A stretch of 64,000 bases of DNA, taken from positions 1 to 64,000 of the forward strand of contig NZ_BBBX01000014.1 of NCBI RefSeq assembly GCF_001311785.1, in the 5' to 3' direction. Position 1 is the first letter of the stretch; each line of letters begins with the position of its first letter. The notes beneath the pieces were generated by a model, which saw only the letters and a program-made list of their open reading frames with translations, had not been told where the DNA came from and did no database searches. The position numbers were made by a program, and so were the translations under genes. This stretch comes from Lacticaseibacillus saniviri JCM 17471 = DSM 24301 (GTDB lineage Bacteria > Bacillota > Bacilli > Lactobacillales > Lactobacillaceae). This document shows, piece by piece, positions 56,537 to 64,000 of this stretch.

Positions 56537-57678
56537 TTAATGGCTTGCCTTAATCAATCGAGCAATATTTTCGGCTAATTCACTGATGTCATGATCCGTA
56601 TCAGCGATGGCCTTATCGAGTGGCTTTGCGCCATCCGGTGTGGCAAAGATGGCATCGATGGCCTCCTTCTTATACAGCACATCGACACCTTCACCGATAT
56701 TACCCGCCATCACAATCACGGGCGCATTCGGTGCCACACTCTTGGTCGCGAGTGCAACACCATACGGCGTCTTGCCGTACTGAGTTTGGAAGTCAATGCC
56801 GCCTTCACCAGTGATGACATAATCCGCGTTTTGTGCGCGTTCCTTCAGTTTGGTATACGCGATGACAATCTCAATACCACGATCCATCGTGGCATTCGTG
56901 AAGGCCAACAGTCCAGCACCCAAGCCACCAGCAGCGCCTGCACCAGGATAATCAGCCAAGTCCTTTCCCATGGTTGCTTTAATCACTGCCGCATAGTGAT
57001 TCAGGTTATCGTCCAATGTCTTCACCATTTCTGGTGTTGCCCCCTTTTGTGGGCCAAAGACAGCCGAAGCACCTGTTTCACCAACGAGCGGATTCGTCAC
57101 ATCAGACGCAATCAAAATTTCGGTATCCTTGATGCGTGGATCAACCCCACTGACATCAATTGTCAGCAAATCGCCGAGTTGGCCACCACCAAAACCGAGT
57201 TCTTGGTCCGCTGCATCCTTGAGTGACACCCCGATTGCTTGAGCCATCCCAGCCCCACCATCATTGGTGGCAGAACCGCCGATACCCAGAATAATCTTTT
57301 GGCGCCACGATCGAGTGCCTTAATGATCAATTCACCGGTTCCATATGTGGTTGTAACCAATGGATTCTTGGTTTCATCCGTCACAAAGCCGATACCGCTC
57401 GCCGCAGACATCTCGATGGCGGCCGTTTCGCCGTCACCCAGCATGCCATACGCTGCTTGAACAGGCTTACCCAGTGGACCAGTGACCGTTTCAGTAATCA
57501 GTTCACCATCTGTGGCATCCACCAATGATTGAACCGTGCCTTCACCGCCATCAGCCATGGGCACCAGTTCATAGGTGGCGTCGGGATAAACCCGAGCGAG
57601 ACCTGTTCGAATATCCTCAGCAGCTTCTTTTGCCGTCAAACTACCTTTAAAAGAATCAGGTGCAATCACAAATTTCAT
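56537..57678 (-). CDS. garK: Glycerate kinase (GarK family), one frameshift correction
   Basis: Phosphorylates glycerate, most likely to 2-phosphoglycerate. MKFVIAPDSFKGSLTAKEAAE with AGGAGG before ATG 57678 is the family N-terminus. VTGPLGKPVQAAYGML, SGIGFVTDETKNPL and NADYVITGEGGIDFQTQYGKT follow. One missing A (four for five, near 57310) splits it between KLIL-type residues and GGSATNDGGAGMAQ. Corrected length is 380. It follows the GntP-type permease by 13 bases. Confidence 0.92.
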
Positions 57679-57691
57679 AGTATTCCTCCTA

Positions 57692-59008
57692 CTAGAACAT
57701 GAAGTGTAAGAACCCATACAAGACGGTCGCCGTGATTGTGGCACTCAGGCCGACCAATGATTCATAAACAATCGCGTGTGAACGTTCACTGATATCCATG
57801 TGCATCGCATTGGCTGTGACGTGGAAGTAGTTCCCATGTGGCAAGTGATCGATTACAATCCCACCGGTATGAACCATCGCTGCCGCTGCAATTGGGTTAA
57901 CACCGAAGCCCAGAATGGCCTTTGAGAACGAGCCTGTTGCCAAGATAACCCCGGTTGAAGTCGAAGCAGTCGCTGCTGCCATCAGAATCCCAGAAATTGG
58001 GGCGAGCAGGGTTCCTGACATACCGGAGGCCTTGATCAAGTTAATGATCTGGTTTGGCAGATCAGAAGACGTGATGGTTGCCCCAATGGCACCAGCACCA
58101 ATCAGAATCAGCACAACATCCGTCATGCGCGCAATACCAGATCGAGCGAACTCACTTAGTTGCTTACCCTGACCCATGGCTAAAGCGCCTACAACTGCCG
58201 CGAATGGTAAGACATACATCGCATCCAGATTAATTGTCGTTAACGCCGCAATGTGAAAAATTGATCCCAGTGGATTGAGTAGTAAGAGCACAATTGCTAG
58301 GACTGGTGTGACAAGCGATGCGCCCAATGAAGGCAATTTCTTGTCATCATCTGCAGCTGCCTGTGTCAGATTCTCGAGATCAGCATCCAGAACGGCTGAT
58401 CCCCGCTTCCGAATCAACGTTGCAAGCAGCACAGTCACGATTAAAGCGATGACAGCGGGAATAAAGTCCGCAATCATGACTTGACTCAATTCAACGTTGA
58501 ATCCCTTGGCAGCCGCAATCGTGTTAGGGTTAGGCGAGATAATATTCCCTGCCTTCCCACCACCAGACAAGGCGACAAGGAGTGACAGTTTGGAGAAGTT
58601 CATCCGTTTCCCCACTTCCAGCGCGATTGGTGCCACAATCAGCACCGCCACAGGAATGAAGACACCGACAGCCGTGATGATCATCGTGGCAAGCGCGAGT
58701 GCAAACAGCGCGAATCGATCGCCGAACTTAGACACGATGGCCCGAGCCAGCGTGTCAGCAGAACCAGACTCCATCATGACACCCGCCAACATACCGGCTG
58801 CCAGGACCCGCAGTACCGTTCCCATGACACTCTGCGAACCCTTGATCAAGATATCAATGGTTTGAACCAGATTTGCGCCACCAATCAAGCTCCCAATCAC
58901 GGCCCCCAAAAGCAGTGAATAGACGGGGTTCAGCTTCTTCAGAATCAAAATAATTGCGACTGCTAGACCAATCAATGCGGCCCACCAGGTTAATACCAAG
59001 CTTCCCAT
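57692..59008 (-). CDS. GntP-family glycerate/gluconate permease
   Basis: A permease of 438 residues with about twelve membrane helices, from ATG 59008, eight bases after GGAGG; the ATG at 59014 is too close. GntP motifs are PVYSLLLGAVIGSLIGGANL, GKAGNIISPNPNTIAAAKGF and HTGGIVIDHLPHGNYFHVTA. Paired with glycerate kinase, its substrate is most likely glycerate. A promoter and a palindrome lie upstream, shared with the divergent pyruvate kinase gene. Confidence 0.9.
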   Translation of the reverse strand: MGSLVLTWWAALIGLAVAIILILKKLNPVYSLLLGAVIGSLIGGANLVQTIDILIKGSQSVMGTVLRVLAAGMLAGVMMESGSADTLARAIVSKFGDRFALFALALATMIITAVGVFIPVAVLIVAPIALEVGKRMNFSKLSLLVALSGGGKAGNIISPNPNTIAAAKGFNVELSQVMIADFIPAVIALIVTVLLATLIRKRGSAVLDADLENLTQAAADDDKKLPSLGASLVTPVLAIVLLLLNPLGSIFHIAALTTINLDAMYVLPFAAVVGALAMGQGKQLSEFARSGIARMTDVVLILIGAGAIGATITSSDLPNQIINLIKASGMSGTLLAPISGILMAAATASTSTGVILATGSFSKAILGFGVNPIAAAAMVHTGGIVIDHLPHGNYFHVTANAMHMDISERSHAIVYESLVGLSATITATVLYGFLHFMF

Positions 59009-59046
59009 ATACATAACCTCCGTTCTTTTATTGTTGAACTGTACTA

Positions 59047-59094
59047 ATTGTATTCCATTCTTTTTGAACTACAATGATTATGAATCAAATCATT
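59047..59094. promoter_or_regulatory. Divergent control region: permease promoter and 7+8+7 palindrome
   Basis: On the minus strand TTGTAG (59074-59069) and TACAAT (59052-59047), 16 bases apart, would drive the permease-kinase operon. The palindrome AATGATT-N8-AATCATT (59073-59094) overlaps its -35 and faces the divergent pyruvate kinase gene, so one regulator could control both. The factor is unknown. The rest of the AT-rich gap shows only a weak TTAGAC-type promoter. Confidence 0.5.
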
Positions 59095-59158
59095 AGACAT
59101 TATATATAGTTTATATTTTTAACAATAAACATTATATCTGTATTAGGAGGAAAATATC

Positions 59159-60585
59159 ATGCGCCGGACTAAAATTGTAGCGACGTTAGGACCTACTTCT
59201 GATAATTCTAAAACGATTGCAGGATTAATTGAAGCTGGAGTCAATGTATTTCGTTTTAATTTTTCCCATGGGACTCATGATTCACAACTCAAAACAATGA
59301 ATTTGGCTAAAGAAGTTGCCGCTAAGCTCAATCGTCACGTGGCTTTAATGCTCGATACCAAGGGCGCAGAAATCAGAACTGGTCTCAATCAAGAGAGCCA
59401 GGCCATCGCCTTTCACACCGGAGACCGTTTCCGACTGACAATGAACACCGGACAACTAGGAACTCATGATGCCATCGATATTAGCTATGCTGGTGTCTTT
59501 GATCATACCGATATCGGTCATCGCGTACTTTTTGATGATGGCACACTAGAGACAATTGTGGTTGATAAAGACTTGGCCGCGCATGAATTAATCGTCGAAG
59601 CGCAAAACTCGCTATTACTCGGCGAACATAAGGGCGTCAATATTCCCGGTGTCCAAATTGATTTAAAGGGACTCACAGACCGCGATCGCGATGATATCTC
59701 TTTTGGGGTCAAACAAGGCATTCAGTTTATTGCCGCGAGTTTTGTCCGCAAACCATCTGATGTCTGGGACATCAAAAACCTCTTAGCTGATTTAGACGCC
59801 ACAGACGTCATGATTATCCCCAAAATTGAATCACAAGAAGGCATTGATAATATCGATGGCATTCTAGCGGCCGCAGATGGCATTATGGTCGCCCGTGGTG
59901 ATCTGGGAGTCGAAATTCCTTTTGAAGATGTGCCCTCTGTTGAACAGAACTTGATTACCAAGGCATTATTGGCTGGCAAACCCGTCATCACCGCCACCCA
60001 AATGCTTGACTCGATGCAACACAACCCACGGCCAACGCGTGCTGAGGTGACCGACGTGACTTATGCGGTTTTAGCCGGCACAGACGCCACTATGTTATCG
60101 GGCGAAAGTGCCAACGGCGAGTATCCCGTTGAGTCCGTCGCCACGATGGCAAGCATTGATGAGCATGCTGATTTACAATTAATCGATCACGGTAGTCGCA
60201 TTCCACGGCCACAGACAGAAAATATCACCACAACAACTGCAATTTCAGCTGTTACCGCGGCTGAAAAGGTCAACGCCAAGGCAATTATCAGCATCACGCA
60301 ACCGGCTTTACCGCCCGCCAAATCTCACGCTTCAAACCACCCGTCCCTATTATTGCCGCAACCTTTGACCGGCAAACTGCTGATGGACTACTCCTGTCCT
60401 GGGGTGTAACTCCCTTTGTGATCAATCAAAGTACTGATTTTGAGCAAGTGGTCCGCCACGCTGAAGTCCTACTCATTCAAGAACGATTAGCGCAACCCGG
60501 CGATATTGTCATTATTGTCGCAGGCTTACCTTTAGGAAAAGCACAAGACACCAATAACGTGATGATTCGGCGATTGAGCGAATAA
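59159..60585 (+). CDS. pyk: Pyruvate kinase without the C-terminal PEP-utiliser domain, one frameshift correction
   Basis: MRRTKIVATLGPTSDNSKTI and NFSHGTH open the barrel. The active site is LDTKGAEIRTG, VARGDLGVEIPFEDV and KPVITATQMLDSM, and SGESANGEYPVESV follows. One missing base near 60303 shifts the last about 93 residues (GFTARQISRFKPPVPIIAAT...). Corrected length is 475. Most lactobacillar glycolytic Pyk proteins are about 585 residues with an extra C-terminal domain, which is absent here. It is divergent from the glycerate permease-kinase pair, which yields 2-phosphoglycerate, so it is a likely pathway-dedicated isozyme. It uses AGGAGG before ATG 59159. Confidence 0.92.
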
Positions 60586-60597
60586 TAAATCGACATG

Positions 60598-60646
60598 AAA
60601 GAAGCCGTGACAAACCCATTTTTGAGGTTTGTCACGGCTTCTTTTT
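60598..60646. terminator. Bidirectional terminator with GTGACAAACC core
   Basis: AAAGAAGCCGTGACAAACC...GGTTTGTCACGGCTTCTTTTT separates the convergent pyk and lactate oxidase genes. Confidence 0.9.
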
Positions 60647-60666
60647 GTATGACAGTTTTTAATATT

Positions 60667-61781
60667 TTAATCAGCGTAATTGATGTGTAACAGTGGTGCA
60701 TGCTTAACATCTTCAATGGTCTTAGTACCGGCCAATTGCATGATGATTTCTAATTCGTGGTCGATGTGTTCAAAGACACTTTGAACCCCTTCTGCGCCAC
60801 CTAAAGCCAAGCCATAAATGACAGGACGGCCAAAGGCAACTAAGTCAGCACCAGCAGCTAATGCCTTGAAGACATGGCTCCCACGGCGAACACCAGAATC
60901 AAAAATGATTGGTACTTGGTGGTTAACTGCCTTAGCGATGCTTTCAAGTACATCGAATGATGCTGGGCCACCATTAATTGGCGACCACCGTGATTAGAAA
61001 CATAAATCCCGGCGGCACCGGCACCGATTGCACGCAAGGCATCTTCAGGAGATTGAATTCCCTTAACAATGACTGGTAAATCAGTGTATTCAGCGATCCG
61101 ACGGACATCATCAGGGCCAATCTTTTGAGCAGCAGAGGCATAGATTTCACCGATACCCTTGCCCTTCCCATCGCCTTCAGAGAACTTGGTCAAGTTCGCC
61201 ATTGGAATAGGGAATTGGAAGTTATTGATAATATCTTGTTCACGATAACCATCAACAGTCGCATCAACAGTTAAGATAATGGCCTTAACGCCAGCCTTCT
61301 TAGCTTCATCCAACAAGGATTCGTTGAAGCTCCAATCCTTACTCATATAGAGTTGGAAGAATTGTGGTGCGCCATTGCCGGCTGCGGCTGTATCAGCAAT
61401 TGATGTTGAACTATAGGTACTTTGTGCCATCAAGCCACCAACTGCGGCAACGCCACGTGCAGTATCTGCTTCACCCTTGGCATGTGCCAAGCCTTGAGCA
61501 GCTGTTGGCGCCATCATAACAGGTGTCTTCAAGTCCAGGCCAAAAACATTGGTCGACAAGTCAGGAGATTCAATATCAGAAAGCGCCTTTGGTACGATTT
61601 GTGCATGCTCAAACGCCTTCGTATTTTGCCGAAGTGTCCAATCATCCTCTGAACCACCAAAGATGTAACCATAACCACCTGTTGGGATGATCTTCTTTGC
61701 TTCATCTTCTAACGCTGGCAGATTTAAAATATCCAGCTTCTTTTCGTTGTCACTTTGTTCGTAGCCATTTACTACTGTCAT
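60667..61781 (-). CDS. lox: L-lactate oxidase (FMN-dependent alpha-hydroxy-acid oxidase), one frameshift correction
   Basis: An FMN enzyme of the glycolate oxidase family. The frame starts at ATG 61781 behind GGGGG. One missing A near 60984 moves the last about 105 residues out of frame; corrected it continues NGGPASFDVLES... to a TAA stop at 60667-60669, about 371 residues. Catalytic and FMN residues are in KGIQSPEDALRAIGAGA and GIYVSNHGGRQL (the His-Gly-Gly-Arg region). It oxidises lactate with O2 to pyruvate and H2O2, a likely source of peroxide in this group. It follows no obvious partner. Confidence 0.9.
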
Positions 61782-61869
61782 GATTAGTGCCCCCTTAATT
61801 AACTATGAGTCGAGCATATCACTTATAAAAAGTAAGTAAAGTACTTTTGCCGAATTTTTTAATCGCACA

Positions 61870-61922
61870 CAAAAACAGCGGCATCATCCTCAACCACGTC
61901 TGGTTGAAAATGATGCCGCTGT
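61870..61922 (-). terminator. Terminator after csbD
   Basis: CAGCGGCATCAT...ATGATGCCGCTG with a T-run on the minus strand, about 60 bases after the csbD stop and ahead of lox. Confidence 0.75.
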
Positions 61923-61982
61923 ACGAGATGTTAATCCCGCGCTTCCCTTGTGAAGCGCCGGATCATCACCTCACCCGTCTAG

Positions 61983-62213
61983 CTATTTGTCAGCTTTATC
62001 AACGGTATCGTTGAACTTCTTAGCGGCCTTTTCTTTCATATCTTCGCCCGCTTCGCCAACTTGCTTTTTAGCGTCGTTAACCTTTTCTTTGGCAGCACCC
62101 TTGAGTTGTTCTGCCTTACCTTTTGCTTCGAGCTCTTCATTATTGGTTAACTTGCCAGTCTCTTCTTTGACCTTACCTACTACTTTATCTTTCATTGAAT
62201 CGAAATCTGCCAT
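61983..62213 (-). CDS. CsbD-like stress protein
   Basis: A 76-residue, highly charged, low-complexity helical protein. KGKAEQLKGAAKEKVNDAKK is the typical CsbD repeat with Lys/Glu heptads. Such proteins are induced by general stress in many bacteria, but their mechanism is unclear. ATG 62213 has GGAGG upstream. Intact. Confidence 0.85.
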   Translation of the reverse strand: MADFDSMKDKVVGKVKEETGKLTNNEELEAKGKAEQLKGAAKEKVNDAKKQVGEAGEDMKEKAAKKFNDTVDKADK

Positions 62214-62308
62214 GTGTATAACCTCCAGTGATTATTTTTTGAACCATCTTAAGCATACAAGGTTGGGGTAAACACATGCACGTTTTATGCTCAAAACTTT
62301 TAGTCGCT

Positions 62309-63533
62309 TTAGCGAGACACTGTCAAACGCTTGATGCCTGGCAACGTAATCATGACGACAAAGCTGAGCAGATAGAGTGCAGAAAGGCTGGCCATGGTCA
62401 CACTCAGCGTGTAGTGATCCATTAGTACACCAATCATGACTGAGGAGAACCCGCCGATAGCGCGACCAGTATTCATAATCACATTGTTGGCAGTGGAGCG
62501 GATTTCAGTCGGATAGAGACGACTGATGACAGCGCCGTAGCCACCAAACATCCCGTTCGAAAAGAAACCAACAATCGCGCCAATAATGACTAAGGTCCAG
62601 GTGCTGTGTGCCCACGTAATCGCGAAGACAACCAGGGCCGATGCCAGCAAGAACACACTGAAGGCACGGCGGGGGCCAAATGATCGAGGATATTCCCAAA
62701 TGTTAACATCCCCAAACTCATCCCAACGATTGTCGCAATCATCCATAATGATGAACCCGCAACGGATAAGCCCTGTTGCTTCTGCACAATCACGGGTAAC
62801 CAGTTCATCAGGCCAAAATATCCCGCGATTTGTACAATGGCCATGACCATCAAGGCAATCGTCTGCCGGGCCACAGCTGGCGTGTTGAATAGGCGAGCAA
62901 TCGATACTTTTGGCTGGATCTTCATCTTGTTGTGCAGCCAAGAATTCCGAACTTTCGTTGAGGTGGCGGCGGATGAAGAAGGTCAAAATAACCGGAAGAA
63001 CGCCCATCAAGAACAAGGCATGCCAGCCAAATTGAGGAATGATGATGGCTGCGGCCAATGCTGCAAAGATTGCACCGACTTGGCCGCCAATCGCTGCAAC
63101 CGAGGTCATCTTACCAATCTGATCGTGCCGAAAGCTCTCGGCAATCAATGTAATCCCAACGCCGTATTCACCACCGGCACCAATACCCGCCAAGAAGCGC
63201 AAGACATAGATAGTCGTGATGTCGTTAGCAAAATACATCAATGCCGTCGCAATTGCGAAAATAATCACTGTGTGTGAAAAAAGTCTTCACCCGTCCAAAT
63301 CGGTCCCCTAAAAAACCGAAAAGGACACCGCCGACGAGCATACCTAAGTTAGTAATTGATCCAATCAGCCCGGCTGCCCCACTCGAGATGTGTAGTTGTG
63401 CAATGATGGGTGTCATTGCAAACGATAAAAACATGATATCCATGTTCTCGAGTGAAAAGCCGGCACTGGTTGACGCGATCACTTTCTTTTGGTCCGCACT
63501 CAGTCCTTGGTGTCCTAGTTGACTCAATTCCAT
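62309..63533 (-). CDS. MFS transporter, NiaP/AAHS-like, three frameshift corrections
   Basis: A 12-helix major facilitator of about 407 residues. The start is ATG 63533, eight bases after GGAGG. Motif A is FGFLGDRFGRVKTF, and GAGGEYGVGITLIAESF is a family-typical signature. An extra T near 63283, an extra A near 62918 and a missing base near 62683 break the frame (segments AIATALMYFANDIT, NTPAVARQTIALMVMA, GPRRAFSVFLL). Relatives carry aromatic acids, nicotinate or sugars, so the substrate is uncertain. It lies between csbD and a divergent ABC gene. Confidence 0.82.
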
Positions 63534-63770
63534 ATTCAGTTCCTCCAAAATGACCGCTCTCTGTCGGTCCTTATTTTGTTCACATGCCGCAGCACATTGT
63601 TGACTATTATGCCCGACATCGCGTTGAAGGGCAAGGCCAATTTGGACCGGATGATTTCATACGTCCTTTTCGACCGCTCAGCTATGCTTTTTAACCACTG
63701 AGCGCAAATCGGCCAATCAAGCCGTTAAAACGCGGTAAACTGCGTTCATGCTATATCAAAGGAGAATATA

Positions 63771-64000
63771 ATGTCAGATTTAATTATCAAGAGCCTAACC
63801 AAAACCTTCCCGTCAAAAGTCGCCGTAAATCACATCAACATGCACATCAAGGCCGGTCAATTTGTCGCCTTCTTAGGGCCAAACGGTGCCGGCAAATCGA
63901 CCACCGTTGGCATGATTACCGGTTTAACACAACCGACGAGCGGTCAAATCACATTGGGTTCCGAACACCCACAATCGCCGCAATACAAAACGCCAATTTG
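63771..64000 (+). CDS. ABC transporter ATP-binding protein (5' part, cut by window end)
   Basis: The first 76 residues of an ATPase: MSDLIIKSLTKTFPSKVAVN, then Walker A FLGPNGAGKSTTVGMITGL and the start of the QITLG strand. This pattern fits ABC-2-type (daunorubicin/Nod-like) exporters, where a membrane partner would follow outside the window. AAAGGAG lies seven bases before ATG 63771. Confidence 0.88.
   Translation, partial: MSDLIIKSLTKTFPSKVAVNHINMHIKAGQFVAFLGPNGAGKSTTVGMITGLTQPTSGQITLGSEHPQSPQYKTPI

Noticed and set aside
59100-59158. A riboswitch or T-box in the AT-rich gap before pyk
   Set aside because: No conserved T-box or known riboswitch pattern was seen, only AT-rich promoter-like sequence.
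62505-62925. Separate small transporter genes near 62.5-62.9 kb
   Set aside because: They are fragments of the one MFS gene split by three indels.
63534-63770. A gene in the gap between the MFS and ABC genes
   Set aside because: Open frames there have no ribosome site or recognisable product; it is probably a divergent promoter region.

Overview
The window looks like a chromosomal segment from a lactic acid bacterium (Lactobacillaceae). The low-GC Gram-positive signals are AGGAGG ribosome binding sites, the cell-wall-type lipoboxes, and the gene orders gltX-cysS-mrnC-rlmB-yacP-sigH and rpmG-secE-nusG-rplK-rplA. The base composition looks close to balanced by eye. Together with the GTTTTAG-type II-A CRISPR repeat, the flavin-based electron-export locus and the maltose-phosphorylase operon, this points to Lacticaseibacillus or a near relative. 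The genus is an inference. No rRNA or tRNA gene was seen.

Layout. 1-7.0 kb: a type II-A CRISPR-Cas locus on the minus strand (cas9, cas1, cas2, csn2, array) with a plus-strand tracrRNA between cas1 and cas9. 7.0-11.6 kb: a TPM-domain gene pair and the ribosomal/transcription block rplA, rplK, nusG, secE, rpmG, with two extra genes between nusG and rplK. 11.6-20.0 kb: a complete flavin-based extracellular electron transfer (EET) locus (two UbiA prenyltransferases, fmnB, pplA, then divergent ndh2, eetA, eetB, dmkB). 20.4-21.2 kb: a crcB pair. 21.3-31.8 kb: sigH, yacP, rlmB, mrnC, cysS, gltX, yacL, radA, dut. In relatives sigH and rpmG are usually close, so the EET and crcB genes look like an insertion into that junction. 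32-46.4 kb: rpiA, then a maltose/maltodextrin catabolic region (three GH13 enzymes, MalEFG transporter, maltose phosphorylase, beta-phosphoglucomutase, LacI-type regulator). 46.6-64 kb: pepC, gpmA, a FAH-family enzyme, transporters, a LysR-linked UbiD/UbiX/LpdD non-oxidative decarboxylase operon, a glycerate module (permease, kinase, short pyruvate kinase), lactate oxidase, CsbD, an MFS transporter, and the start of an ABC ATPase.

How the genes work together. Ndh2 passes electrons from NADH to a demethylmenaquinone made by DmkA/DmkB. FmnB loads FMN onto the surface lipoprotein PplA, and EetA/EetB complete the path outward. MalEFG imports maltodextrin, the GH13 enzymes trim it, and maltose phosphorylase with PgmB feeds glucose and glucose-6-phosphate to glycolysis. 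The permease and glycerate kinase make 2-phosphoglycerate, which a nearby short pyruvate kinase can drain after enolase.

Two features cut across the window. First, six gene-end intergenic clusters are built from head-to-tail hairpin modules of about 117 bp. There are at least three related types (A, B, C), with compensatory base changes between copies and one hybrid module. I do not recognise this family, and it is the best candidate for something undescribed. Second, at least 43 single-base indels, mostly in homopolymers, interrupt 26 genes including rplA, rplK, rpmG, gpmA and cas9. Correcting them restores family-typical lengths, so they are probably sequence errors rather than pseudogenes. 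Such genes are annotated over their full reconstructed span.
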